Assembly (NCBI RefSeq): GCF_023008585.1
Contig: NZ_CP095390.1
Span: 1,798,001-1,862,000, forward strand
Source of the DNA: Natribaculum breve
GTDB lineage: Archaea > Halobacteriota > Halobacteria > Halobacteriales > Natrialbaceae
Length of the DNA: 64,000 bases
Direction of reading: 5' to 3'
Under the pieces are notes generated by a model that worked only from the letters and a program-made list of their open reading frames with translations, was not told the origin of the DNA and ran no database searches. The translations under genes and the position numbers were made by a program. Numbering within the stretch: the first letter of the stretch is position 1; every line of letters starts with the position of its first letter. Positions 17,101 to 25,730 of the stretch are shown piece by piece.

Positions 17101-17250
17101 CTGGCGCGGTCGGATCGAGTTCGCGTTCGCGACCCGGTTCGCGTGGACGGACACCGGCGACGGCCGTCGGTCGCCGTCGAGACGGAATCCTGCTCGAGCG
17201 GAGGGGCCGTACGCTGTTCTATTAGCGTGGAAGACGTACCCGTCGTAACC

Positions 17251-18666
17251 ATGCTGGGACCGTTCGAAAACGGCAAGAGGGGGCGATCGGAGACCGTCGC
17301 GTCGGACGGTCCGGACTCGTCGATGCTACTCGACCGCCACCTGCCCGCGTACGACGTCACGCAGATTCGCCACGCGGTCGTCGACGCCGAGCCGGCGACG
17401 ACCTACGAGGCGATGCTGACGGCCGACATGGCGGACACGGGCCCGGTCGTCCGCACGCTGGGGTGGCTCCGGGACGTGCCCGCCCGACTCGGCCACCGGC
17501 TTCGCGGGACCGAGCGGGAGTCGCTGCCAGAGCGACTGTCGATCGACGAACTCGAGGAGACGAGCGAGTGGGTTCGCATCGACGAATCGCCGGGCGAGGA
17601 GGTCGTCTTCGGTGCGGTCGGGAAGTTCTGGCAGCCGAACATCGAGTGGCGCGAGATCGACCCCGACGAGTTCGCCGACTTCGACGAACCGGGGTACGCG
17701 AAACTCGCGGCGAACCTGTCGGTTCGTCCCTACGGCGAGGGGCGGACGCTGCTCACCTACGAGGCGCGAACGGCGACGACCGACGAAGAGTCGCGACGGC
17801 GATTTCGGCGGTACTGGCGACTCGTCGGCCCGTTCGCCGGCTACCTGATGGGACGGGCCACGGAGCGGATCGCGGCCGACGCCGAGGCGCGCTCGAGTCG
17901 AGCGTCGGCGTCGGCGGCCGTCGACGATGGCACCGACGCGACTCGAGCGAGACCGGACGATAGCGACGCTACCGACGAGACACGAACGGGGTCGGCGACG
18001 GAGTCGACGCCCTCGAGATCGCGGCTCACGATCGTCGCACTCGCGGTGATGCTCGCGGCGTATCACGCCGTCGTCCGACCGTGGCACCGTCGGTGGGGCG
18101 CGACCGACGAGGAAGCGACGGGACGGCTGCCGGGCGACGGCCTCTGCCCGAGCGCCGAGAGCCAGGTGACACACGCGGTCGAGATCGACGCGCCGCCGGA
18201 GGACGTCTGGCCGTGGCTCGTCCAGCTCGGACAGGACCGCGGCGGGTTCTACAGCTACGACTGGCTCGAGAACCTGATCGGGGCCGACATCCACACCGCC
18301 GAGTACGTCGTGCCGGAGTACCAGGCGCTGTCGGAAGGCGACGTCGTCCGGCTCGCACCCGAGGACTATCCCATCTCGACGCCCCAGAGCGCACCCGAGG
18401 TCGCACTCGTCGAGACCGAACGGGCGCTGGTCCTCCGACCGCCGGGCGAGCCGCCAGCGTGGACCTGGGCGTTCGTCCTCACGTCGCCCGACGAGCGAAC
18501 GACGCGCCTGCTCGCCCGCAAACGGTCGGGGCCGTTGTCGCCGCTCGAGACGGTCCTCGAGTACCTGTTCTGGGACCCGGCCCACTTCGTCATGGAGCGA
18601 AAGATGCTGCTTGGGATCGAGCGCCGCGCGGAGGAGTCGACGAGACTCGAGTCGCTCGAGGAGTGA
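17251..18666 (+). CDS. membrane-associated SRPBCC (START-like) domain protein
   Basis: The 471-residue protein seems to hold two START/SRPBCC-type domains separated by a low-complexity linker and a hydrophobic helix. The first covers about residues 20-210 (HAVVDAEPATTYEAML...EFADFDEPGYAKLAANLSV). After a Ser/Thr/Asp-rich linker comes one transmembrane-like helix (LTIVALAVMLAAYHAVV, about 250-266), then a second domain with the classic SRPBCC start VTHAVEIDAPPEDVWPWLVQLGQDRGGFYSYDWLENL. The ATG at 17251 lies about 27 nt after a TATTAG box. Such domains bind hydrophobic ligands; the ligand here is unknown. Confidence 0.75.
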   Translation: MLGPFENGKRGRSETVASDGPDSSMLLDRHLPAYDVTQIRHAVVDAEPATTYEAMLTADMADTGPVVRTLGWLRDVPARLGHRLRGTERESLPERLSIDELEETSEWVRIDESPGEEVVFGAVGKFWQPNIEWREIDPDEFADFDEPGYAKLAANLSVRPYGEGRTLLTYEARTATTDEESRRRFRRYWRLVGPFAGYLMGRATERIAADAEARSSRASASAAVDDGTDATRARPDDSDATDETRTGSATESTPSRSRLTIVALAVMLAAYHAVVRPWHRRWGATDEEATGRLPGDGLCPSAESQVTHAVEIDAPPEDVWPWLVQLGQDRGGFYSYDWLENLIGADIHTAEYVVPEYQALSEGDVVRLAPEDYPISTPQSAPEVALVETERALVLRPPGEPPAWTWAFVLTSPDERTTRLLARKRSGPLSPLETVLEYLFWDPAHFVMERKMLLGIERRAEESTRLESLEE

Positions 18667-18886
18667 TCGAACTCGCGAGATGCCCATCGGGCTCTCGTGG
18701 ATCGCCACCGCCCATCACATCGACGAAGACGGTCTCGACCTGTGAGAGGTGTTTCGCCGCCAGTGACCCGATCGACGCCGAAAACGACCGGATAGGCTGT
18801 CAAGCTTTTCACCTCGCCTGCCGTACTGGGAGCCGAGACACGAGCGCGTCGCGTGTCACGGTCACCGCCACTGCACCTCCACTCCG

Positions 18887-21295
18887 ATGATTCCACAGCC
18901 ATCGGCCGCGGTCGTTCGACCGGCGGCCATCGGTCACGCCTCGTCCGTTCTGCAGACGGCCGACGTTCCGGAGCCGATCACGACCGGGGAGTTGCTCTGG
19001 CTCTTCTTGATGCTCACGCTGTTGCTCGCGACCGCTCGAGTGCTCGGCGAACTCACGAAGCGACTCGGGATGCCGGCTGTCGTGGGCGAACTCACGGCGG
19101 GGATCGTCCTCGGACCGACGGTGATCGACAGCGTCCTGCTCGTCACGCGGACGGTCGAGTGGGTCGAAGGCGAGGCGGTCGGCCAGCAACTCGCCGCCGT
19201 CGAGGTCGTCTCCTGGCTCGGGCTGTTGATGCTCATCGTCCTCACCGGCCTCGAGACCGACCTCGAGCTCATCGTCAGCAAGGCCAGGGCGGCGACGCTC
19301 GTCGCGCTCGCGAGCATCGTCGCGCCGTTTGCGGCCGGGTTCGCGTTCGCGTGGTACCTCCCCGATCGGTTCGTCGCGACCGGCGGCTCCCGCCTCGAGT
19401 TCGCGCTGTTCATGGCGGTCGCGATGAGCATCTCGGCCATTCCGGTCATCGCGAAGATCCTGATGGACATGGGCCACGTCAGGCGCGACTTCGGCCAGCT
19501 CACGCTCGCGGCGGGGATGATAAACGACACCGTCGGCTGGATCATGCTGGCGCTGGTCGCGGGACTGGTTCGGACCGGCGAGGTCCAGTTCGCCGCGACC
19601 GTCGGGACGCTGCTGTGGCTCGTCGCCTTCCTCGGCGTCGGGTTCACCGTCGGTCGCCGCGCGGTCGGGTGGCTGTTCGTCTGGGTCGACAACACCGTCG
19701 GTGGTGAGGTCGCGAAGATAACCACGCTGATGGTGCTCACGCTCGGCGTCGGATCGTTCACCCACGCGCTCCACCTCGAGGCCGTCCTCGGCGCGTTCGT
19801 CGTCGGCATCCTCGTCGGACAGGTCGACCGCTTCGACTACGAGACCGAACACACGCTCGAGGTGGTCACGATGGGCGTGTTCGCGCCGATCTTCTTCGCG
19901 ACGGCGGGGCTGCGCGTCGACCTCCGGGCGCTCGCCGACCCCGTCGTCTTCGGGGTCGCGGTCGGCGCGCTCGCGATCGCCGTCGTCGGCAAGTTCGCCG
20001 GCTCGTACGTCGGGGCGAGGGCGGCCGGCCTCTCGAGCTGGGAGGGCGTGACGATCGGTGCCGGGCTGAACGCCCGCGGCGCGATGGAGATCGTCGTCGC
20101 CACGATCGGGCTCGCGGTCGACGTGCTGACGATCGAGATGTACAGCATCATCGTGATGATCGCCATCGTGACGTCGCTTATGGCCCCGCCGATGCTCCGC
20201 TGGACGCTCCCACACGTCACGATGAGCGCCAGCGAACGCAGGCGCATCGAACGGGAAGAACGCATGCGCGAGAGCTTCGTCGGACAGATTCGCCGCATCC
20301 TGCTACCGACCCGCGGCGGTGCCGACACCCAGTACGCCGCTCGCTTGCTCGGCCCGCTCGTCCGCGACGCGGAGATCGAACTGACCGCGCTGTACGTCAC
20401 CGAAGACGGACGCCGGCGGGGACGGTGGCTCGAGCGCGCACTCGAGCGACTGCCCGGACCCGACCCGGTCTCACGGGAAGCGCGCTCCGGGTCGGCCACC
20501 GACCGTCGCACTCGCGCAACAAACGGGAGTTCCGGGGGCGGGAGCGAGCAAGACCACCCTCCCGGCTCGAGCGACGAGGAGATCGCGACTGCGTTCGAGG
20601 TGATCGAACGACGACTTGAACTCGAAGACCGGGACCGCCGTCTCCGCACACGGGTCCGCGACGCCACCGGGAGCGTCGCGGAGACGATCCTCGACGAGGC
20701 CGCCGAAGGGTACGGAATGCTCGTCCTCGGCGAGTCCGGCCGTACGCGGGATCCGGACGAGCCGCTGTTCAGCGAAACCGTCGACCACGTCGTCCGGGAC
20801 GCCCCCTGTCCGACGATGGTCGTCAGCACGCCCGGTACGGGAGAGGCCGCCCTCGAGAGTCTGGAAGCGAACCTGCGGCGGATCCTCCTGCCGACGGTCG
20901 GAACGGAGTACAACCGTCACGCGGCGGAGATCGCGTTCACCATCGCCAGACGGGAGAACGCGATCGTCGAGATCGTCCACGTCGTCGCCGAACCGCGCCC
21001 CGCGGATCGCTTCGTCGAACAGCCGGACCTCTCGAAGGCGACGGCCATCGGCGAAGGGATCGTCGATCGAGAGGCCGAACTCGGTCGCGAGATGGGCGCG
21101 AAGGTGCTGACGACGGTCGAAGTCGGCGACGAGCCGGAAGCGACCATCGTCGACCTCGCGGATCGGGACGACGTGGATCTCGTCGTCATGGGCAGCGACA
21201 TCCGGGCGATCTCCCAGCGCGCGTTCTTCGGCCACCGGGTCGAACGCGTCGTCGAAGACGCGCCCTGTCCCGTCGCCGTCATCAGCTCGGTGTGA
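18887..21295 (+). CDS. CPA2-type cation:proton antiporter with tandem UspA domains
   Basis: The first about 440 residues form a 12-13 helix Na+/H+ exchanger domain (KefB/NapA-like): ELTAGIVLGPTVI near residue 67, MSISAIPVIAKIL near 180, INDTVGWIML (the helix-disrupting segment with the Asn-Asp motif of electrogenic antiporters, near 206) and GLNARGAMEIVVA near 388. The remaining about 360 residues carry two UspA-like domains (LLPTRGGADTQYAARLL near 467 and LLPTVGTEYNRHAAEIA near 667), each ending in a MVV/VIS strand. Cytosolic Usp domains probably sense nucleotides and gate transport. Length (802 aa) suits this fused class, which helps pH or salt homeostasis. Confidence 0.9.
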   Translation: MIPQPSAAVVRPAAIGHASSVLQTADVPEPITTGELLWLFLMLTLLLATARVLGELTKRLGMPAVVGELTAGIVLGPTVIDSVLLVTRTVEWVEGEAVGQQLAAVEVVSWLGLLMLIVLTGLETDLELIVSKARAATLVALASIVAPFAAGFAFAWYLPDRFVATGGSRLEFALFMAVAMSISAIPVIAKILMDMGHVRRDFGQLTLAAGMINDTVGWIMLALVAGLVRTGEVQFAATVGTLLWLVAFLGVGFTVGRRAVGWLFVWVDNTVGGEVAKITTLMVLTLGVGSFTHALHLEAVLGAFVVGILVGQVDRFDYETEHTLEVVTMGVFAPIFFATAGLRVDLRALADPVVFGVAVGALAIAVVGKFAGSYVGARAAGLSSWEGVTIGAGLNARGAMEIVVATIGLAVDVLTIEMYSIIVMIAIVTSLMAPPMLRWTLPHVTMSASERRRIEREERMRESFVGQIRRILLPTRGGADTQYAARLLGPLVRDAEIELTALYVTEDGRRRGRWLERALERLPGPDPVSREARSGSATDRRTRATNGSSGGGSEQDHPPGSSDEEIATAFEVIERRLELEDRDRRLRTRVRDATGSVAETILDEAAEGYGMLVLGESGRTRDPDEPLFSETVDHVVRDAPCPTMVVSTPGTGEAALESLEANLRRILLPTVGTEYNRHAAEIAFTIARRENAIVEIVHVVAEPRPADRFVEQPDLSKATAIGEGIVDREAELGREMGAKVLTTVEVGDEPEATIVDLADRDDVDLVVMGSDIRAISQRAFFGHRVERVVEDAPCPVAVISSV

Positions 21296-21356
21296 CGTCG
21301 TATCGACCTCGAGGACGCCACACGCCCCGGTATCGCAGCGAAGCGCTCGAGGTCGA

Positions 21357-22733
21357 TCAGTCGTAACCGTCCGCGTCGTCCGCATCGACCCCGTCCGAAC
21401 CCGACTCGTCTGCGCGCGAGTCCCAGCCGCTCGAGTCGGATTCGGAGGGTTCGGCCGCCGCCTCGAGTCCGGCGAACGTAAACGGGTCGTCGTCGCTCGC
21501 GGCCGAGGGGTCGGCGTCCGATTTCGACGTGGGCTCGCCGGTCGTCGTCCCCTCGCTCGCCGACGCCGACTCGGACGCCTCGACGAACGAGATCCGTCCG
21601 TCGTCGCCGGAACTCGCGTCGTCGCGGCCGTCGGTTACCGGCGCGGGCGTCGGTGGCTCGAAAACCGACACCATCCCGTCGTGGCGGACGACGTACAGCT
21701 CTCGCTCCGGATCGAAGACGATCGCAGCGTCGACGTCGATCCCGAACTCGGCAAGCGCCGCAAGCGTCTCCGGGTTCGCGCGCGGTTCCTCGAGTGCCGC
21801 ATCCGGCAACGCCATGGTCGTGATCACCTCCTCGAACCGGGCGCGGTCGTCGCGGTACGCGAGCCACTCGCGTTTGGCGGCCGTCGGTTCCGGGAGCCGT
21901 CGCGAGGCGTACGCGAGTCCCCCGAGACCGACGACGCCGACCAGCGAGAGCACGGGCCCGCCGACCGTCCGCGCCGGACCGGCCGAGGTAGGGACGACCT
22001 CGGTCTCGTACTCCTCGTACGGCTCGTCGTAGGAGTCCTGGCCCTCGAGCCGGTACGTCCCGCCTTCGACGCGGATCGGAACCCGGTAGCTGTCCGTGGC
22101 CGACCGCTGCTCGCCGTCGATCGTTCCCTCGATCTCCCGGTCGAACTCGAGGACGACCTCGGTCTCGCCCGGACTGGCCCCGAGGTCGGACTCGATCTCG
22201 TCGATTCGCGTCGTGACGTCGCTGACGTCGACGGCGAACGTGGCGGTGACGTTCTCGCCCGGGTCGACGTCTTCGCCGGTCGTCGACGCGAGCCGTTCTC
22301 GCTCGCTCCAGTAGACGGTCCCGTCGTCGGGATCGACCGCACGGTAGGCCAGGTCGACCGTGAGCGCGACGTCGACGCCGTCGCCGGTCTGTGACTCGTA
22401 CGCGCCGACGAACTCGCCGTCGACCGTCGGGCTGATCGCCGTGTAGTACAGCGGTCGGTTCTCGAGTCGGGTCCCGGTGGGATAGACCGAGTTCGGCTCC
22501 GTGACCGTGGCGTCGTGCGAGACCTCGCCCGTGGCGGTCCAGGTGGACTCACGCTGCCGTGTCGTCTCCTCGCCTGGATTCGCGTACGCGCCGTAGCTCA
22601 GCCACCCCCCGAGGACTACCAGGACGACGAACGCGACGATCAGTACCGTTCGATACTCCTCGAGCAGGACGCGAAGCCGCAGCCGTCGCTCCTCGTCCGC
22701 CGCCTCGCCAGTCTCCGTCGATAGGAATGTCAT
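21357..22733 (-). CDS. DUF5305 domain protein, membrane-anchored
   Basis: The 458-residue protein has an N-terminal transmembrane helix (TVLIVAFVVLVVLGGWLSY, about residues 29-47), an extracellular beta-rich DUF5305 region (to about residue 235), and a second helix (GPVLSLVGVVGLGGLAYA) followed by an acidic, Ser/Asp-rich cytosolic tail. DUF5305 proteins occur in haloarchaea next to ER-type signal peptidases, and here the signal peptidase gene ends 7 nt upstream on the same strand. The pair is probably co-transcribed and works at the membrane on exported proteins. The role of DUF5305 itself is unknown. Confidence 0.82.
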   Translation of the reverse strand: MTFLSTETGEAADEERRLRLRVLLEEYRTVLIVAFVVLVVLGGWLSYGAYANPGEETTRQRESTWTATGEVSHDATVTEPNSVYPTGTRLENRPLYYTAISPTVDGEFVGAYESQTGDGVDVALTVDLAYRAVDPDDGTVYWSERERLASTTGEDVDPGENVTATFAVDVSDVTTRIDEIESDLGASPGETEVVLEFDREIEGTIDGEQRSATDSYRVPIRVEGGTYRLEGQDSYDEPYEEYETEVVPTSAGPARTVGGPVLSLVGVVGLGGLAYASRRLPEPTAAKREWLAYRDDRARFEEVITTMALPDAALEEPRANPETLAALAEFGIDVDAAIVFDPERELYVVRHDGMVSVFEPPTPAPVTDGRDDASSGDDGRISFVEASESASASEGTTTGEPTSKSDADPSAASDDDPFTFAGLEAAAEPSESDSSGWDSRADESGSDGVDADDADGYD

Positions 22734-22740
22734 GTCGATC

Positions 22741-23901
22741 TCAGTTTCGCCTCCGAACGATCGATCGCGTCTCTCTGCAGCGGTTTCGGATCGCCGTCCG
22801 TCTCGAGCGGACGTCGCCCGGCCCCGAGAGGACTCGCCCGATCGCGTAGGTGCCACCGCCCAGCAGCGACAGGATCGCCGTCGACGGTGCCCACGGGTGG
22901 ACCGCGTAGAGGGCGTCGACGACCGGGGCCGGGAGCACGTACAGGTAGCGGTACTCGGTGACGTACGTCGGATAGTGGCCCGTCTCCTCGGGGGCCGTGA
23001 TCGAGACCGTCGCCGTCGTCTCGTCGCGTGGCCCGACGATCGCCCGTCCGGGATCGACGGTCACGTCCTCGCTGCCGGGTTCGACGTAGGAGATCACGGG
23101 AACGAATCCGCCGTTGGAAACCGGGTACGGGATCTCGCCGGTCGTTCCCCGCTCGATCACGAGCGGTCGCTCCGAGTCGAACTCCGCACTGACGACGGCG
23201 TAGGACTGCGTGCCGGCCGGCACGATCATCGCCGCCGCCGCCGCGACGACGACCAGCAGCGCGAAGCCGGCCGAGAGCAGCCGGGGATCGAGCCAGTCGT
23301 CCGCCTCGTCGCCGGCGCGCGACTCGAGCGACGGCTCCCGACGTTCGCGGATCGTCTCGACGACGTAGAGGACGATCGAGACGCCGAGAATCGGGACCGC
23401 GAGCCCCGACGCACCCGGGAGGTTCCGAACGCCGAGTGCGACGGCCAGCCGCGTCTGGACGGACTCGAGCGCGCCGCTCGCGGCCATGACGGCCGTCCCG
23501 AACGCCGGGATCGTCACGACCTCGCCGTTTACCTGCCACGCCTCGGCGACGATCTGGGCGTCCTGGACGTACGGCTCGTCGCCGTCCTGGTCGGTAAACG
23601 GGTTCGCGTCGCCGCGGGTCACGTACCCGCGATCGGTCTCCTCGACGACGCGGTGGGTCGTCAGCCCGCCGCCCTGGATCTCCTCGGCCTCGAAGACGAC
23701 GACGTCACCGGGCTCCGGGTCGCCGGTCACCTCGCTGGGAATCGCGACGAAGCCGTCGCCAGTGTCGATCGTCGGCTCCATGCTCCCCGTCTCGACGAAC
23801 CCGAGCAGGACCGGCTGGCCGAGCACCTGTCCCGCCACGAGCGAGACGATGACGACGAACGCCACCCCCTGTAGCCCCCGTTCGACCCCCCGTCGAATCA
23901 T
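22741..23901 (-). CDS. signal peptidase I, ER/archaeal type (S26B)
   Basis: This 386-residue protein has an N-terminal membrane helix followed by the catalytic box VETGSMEPTIDTGDGF with the nucleophilic Ser near residue 40. His replaces the bacterial general-base Lys in the box GGGLTTHRVVEE (His near residue 83), and the acidic box VTRGDANPFTDQDGD follows, so it is an S26B (SipW/Sec11-type) enzyme. A long C-terminal extension has further helices (about residues 160-185, 210-230, 325-350) and a beta-rich extracytoplasmic domain of unknown role. It cleaves signal peptides of secreted proteins. It is 7 nt upstream of the DUF5305 gene and near DUF1102 genes. Confidence 0.9.
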   Translation of the reverse strand: MIRRGVERGLQGVAFVVIVSLVAGQVLGQPVLLGFVETGSMEPTIDTGDGFVAIPSEVTGDPEPGDVVVFEAEEIQGGGLTTHRVVEETDRGYVTRGDANPFTDQDGDEPYVQDAQIVAEAWQVNGEVVTIPAFGTAVMAASGALESVQTRLAVALGVRNLPGASGLAVPILGVSIVLYVVETIRERREPSLESRAGDEADDWLDPRLLSAGFALLVVVAAAAAMIVPAGTQSYAVVSAEFDSERPLVIERGTTGEIPYPVSNGGFVPVISYVEPGSEDVTVDPGRAIVGPRDETTATVSITAPEETGHYPTYVTEYRYLYVLPAPVVDALYAVHPWAPSTAILSLLGGGTYAIGRVLSGPGDVRSRRTAIRNRCRETRSIVRRRN

Positions 23902-24000
23902 TCGTCACCTAGTTACATTATGTTTATTCATTTGTAATTTGTGGCAGTCAACCAGTTTGCTGTGGTGGCCGCGCCGATCGAACGGAGATCGGCCGTCGCC

Positions 24001-24010
24001 ATTGTAAGAC
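24001..24010 (-). promoter_or_regulatory. shared promoter element upstream of the signal peptidase gene
   Basis: The minus strand reads GTCTTACAAT here, 100 nt before the signal peptidase ATG. Nearly the same box (GTATTACAAT) precedes two more genes of the region (24717-24726 and 26404-26413). Just upstream is an inverted pair GTTGACC (24015-24021) and GGTCAAC (24036-24042) with a 14-bp spacer on the plus strand. It may be a weak TATA element plus regulator sites. Confidence 0.5.
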
Positions 24011-24097
24011 GGTCGTTGACCCGCTCTCTCGAGACGGTCAACGAAGGGCTTCGAACTCGGGTGGACGGTATCGTCCTCGTTAACCCCTCGAGAGCGA

Positions 24098-24189
24098 AGG
24101 AACGAGGACGGCGAGAACGAGGGGACGAGGACGGCGAGAACGAGGGGACGAGGACGGCGAGAACGAGGGGACGAGGACGGCGAGAGCGA
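24098..24189. repeat. four tandem copies of a 23-bp unit
   Basis: A 23-bp unit starting GGGGACGAGGACGGCGAGAA is repeated in tandem at 24121-24143, 24144-24166 and 24167-24189, with a diverged first copy at 24098-24120. The last copy differs by one base. The period of 23 is not a multiple of three, and it lies between two minus-strand genes, so it is non-coding. Copies are nearly identical, which points to recent slippage expansion and a likely strain-variable locus. Confidence 0.85.
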
Positions 24190-24205
24190 AGAATCGAGGG
24201 GACCG

Positions 24206-24628
24206 TCACGCACCGACCAGGACGATCGCCAGCAGGTACGCGTTCCACGTCGCGGCGAGCAACCACACGCTCGCGAGCGCGGCGGGCACGACGAGCGCGA
24301 CGGAATCGGGGGCGATCCGATCCGGCGCTCGCAGGACGGCGGCCGTGATCACGAGCCCGAACCCGACGGCCATCACCTTCACCCCGAGGAGTCCGAGGAC
24401 GCCCGCGCTCTCGAGTACGAGCACCCCCGTGGGGTTCGACTCCTCGAGGCCGAGCTCGAGGCCGCCGACCGTGGTCCCGAGATCCGCGGCGGTCGCGACC
24501 ACGACGGCGAGCCAGAGTCGCCGGTCGAGCGGCGTTCTGTCGACGATTCTCGTTCGCTCGTCTGCCTGTCGGTCGTCGATCGCGGCGACCAGTGCTCGAA
24601 GGTAGCGTCGTATCGCCGATCCGTCCAT
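24206..24628 (-). CDS. small membrane protein, DUF5658-like
   Basis: The 140-residue protein (MDGSAIRRYLRALVAAIDDR at the start) has three to four hydrophobic helices. The segment AADLGTTVGGLELGLEESNPTG (residues 50-72) resembles the D-x-x-T...E-x-N-P hallmark of DUF5658 membrane proteins. Function is unknown. An in-frame ATG at 24718 is possible but overlaps the shared promoter element. It lies between the signal peptidase and the DUF1102 genes on the same strand and has the same upstream box, so it may belong to their regulon. Confidence 0.6.
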   Translation of the reverse strand: MDGSAIRRYLRALVAAIDDRQADERTRIVDRTPLDRRLWLAVVVATAADLGTTVGGLELGLEESNPTGVLVLESAGVLGLLGVKVMAVGFGLVITAAVLRAPDRIAPDSVALVVPAALASVWLLAATWNAYLLAIVLVGA

Positions 24629-24716
24629 GGCTCGAGTTCCCTCCCCGTTCCCTGCGTGGCCGTTCCGGGCGGCACACGGCGACTCGAGGGTACTCGAAGA
24701 GGCGATACGACGGCCC

Positions 24717-24726
24717 ATTGTAATAC
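24717..24726 (-). promoter_or_regulatory. shared promoter element upstream of the DUF5658-like gene
   Basis: The minus strand reads GTATTACAAT, 89 nt before the ATG at 24628. It matches the boxes at 24001-24010 and 26404-26413, and the flank before it (GTCTCAACGGCC on the minus strand) resembles the corresponding flank of the signal peptidase copy (GGTCAACGACC). Confidence 0.5.
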
Positions 24727-24889
24727 GGCCGTTGAGACGGCTCACGGTCGGCAAGCCGGAAGTTAACGGGAGGCTGTAGGTTCGAGTGGTTACAGCAGCG
24801 TCCGAAAACGAGCGAATGCCGACGTGTGATCCCAGAACGGCCGGCGTGACGACCGCCGAGAACTGTCGCTCGAGATCACCGACGAGATA

Positions 24890-24950
24890 TGGAGATTGTG
24901 GGGATCAATCGTGACTGTATGGGGATTGTGGGGGATCGATCGTGACTGGG
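24890..24950. repeat. imperfect 30-bp tandem duplication
   Basis: A 30-bp segment beginning TATGGAGATTGTGGGGATCA (24890-24919) is followed directly by a 31-bp near copy (24920-24950) with two or three differences. Each copy holds the element GATC(A/G)ATCGTGACTG. It lies in a 360-bp gene-free stretch between the DUF5658-like gene and a 41-codon ORF. The role is unknown; paired protein-binding sites or a transcription end are possible. Confidence 0.7.
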
Positions 24951-24988
24951 TGAGTGACGCCGGCGGTCGAAAAAGCCTGTGTCGGCCG

Positions 24989-25114
24989 CTAGCTGGAGAA
25001 GAGTCGCTCCAGTTCCGCGTTGATCGTCTCGCGGTCGATCTCTTCGTCGCTCAGGTCGAATTCGACGTCGGCGGTCTCCTCGTAATCGCTGAGTGTTGGT
25101 GTGTCGTCTGCCAT
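24989..25114 (-). CDS. 41-residue acidic protein at the end of a DUF1102 operon
   Basis: The ORF starts MADDTPTLSDYEETADVEFD and ends in ELERLFSS (41 residues, TAG stop). Its ATG is one base after the TAA of the DUF1102 gene, and its composition (very acidic, with a predicted helical C-terminus) is normal for a haloarchaeal protein. The tight spacing makes it a convincing third member of the DUF1102 operon. It has no signal peptide, so it is probably a cytoplasmic partner. No family is recognised. Confidence 0.65.
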   Translation of the reverse strand: MADDTPTLSDYEETADVEFDLSDEEIDRETINAELERLFSS

Positions 25115-25115
25115 G

Positions 25116-25715
25116 TTAGATCGCCTCCGCAGTGAGTTCGATTTCGTCGTCGATAGCCACCGAGTCGACTGCGCTTTCGGGCAGTGCGAACGCCACCAGG
25201 CTGAACTCGATCTCGTCGCCGGGCGACAGCGTCGAGATGGAGATGAGGTTCACCGCAGGCTCCCACGACAGGTCGTACCCGAGATCGATCTGACCGATCT
25301 GTGGCACCAGCAGGACACCAAGAATGCCATCAAAGTCGCTCATGTCGACGTCGCTGAAGGCGAGCGGAGCAATCTCGAGTTCGATCTCCTGGGTGCCCTG
25401 GTTCTGGACCTGGAAGATGTCTGCGATTCCCGTGATGGCGTTTGCGTTCAGTCCCTCCCCACCGGCGAGTCCGTCGCCGATGTTGTCGTTGTCGCCAGTG
25501 AGGTTGATCGCGAGCGCATCGCTGGCCGTCGTGTCGACGTAGTTGCCGTTCGGTCCATCGCCGGGTTGAATCCCGAGGTACGCGCTGGCGTCGTCGGCGA
25601 CGTTGACGGCGACGTCGCGCTCGGCTTCGACGCTGCTGAACGCGCCGGTGCCGAGCGTGAGGCTGCCACCGGCGGCGAGCGCGCCGACACTCAGGACGAA
25701 TTTTCGTCGTTCCAT
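25116..25715 (-). CDS. DUF1102 family secreted protein (second copy)
   Basis: The 199-residue protein begins with a twin-arginine-like signal (MERRKFVLSVGALAAGGSL) and the conserved pattern GTGAFSSVEAERDVAVNVADDASAYLGI shared with its neighbour. The mature part is a single beta-rich domain with the NQGTQEIELEI segment. DUF1102 proteins are archaeal surface proteins; their layout resembles camelysin/TasA-type fibre proteins processed by SipW-like peptidases. It follows the first DUF1102 gene by 15 nt and is followed by the 41-codon ORF after 1 nt. Confidence 0.8.
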   Translation of the reverse strand: MERRKFVLSVGALAAGGSLTLGTGAFSSVEAERDVAVNVADDASAYLGIQPGDGPNGNYVDTTASDALAINLTGDNDNIGDGLAGGEGLNANAITGIADIFQVQNQGTQEIELEIAPLAFSDVDMSDFDGILGVLLVPQIGQIDLGYDLSWEPAVNLISISTLSPGDEIEFSLVAFALPESAVDSVAIDDEIELTAEAI

Positions 25716-25730
25716 GACGTTCCAACCCGG

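Noticed and set aside
18680..18745. A 21-codon frame (MPIGLSWIATAHHIDEDGLDL) after the SRPBCC gene.
   Set aside because: It is too short, has no promoter box at the right distance and cannot be told from chance.
24098..24189. Short regularly spaced repeats that could suggest a CRISPR array.
   Set aside because: The 23-bp units are directly adjacent, with no spacers, so it is a simple tandem repeat.
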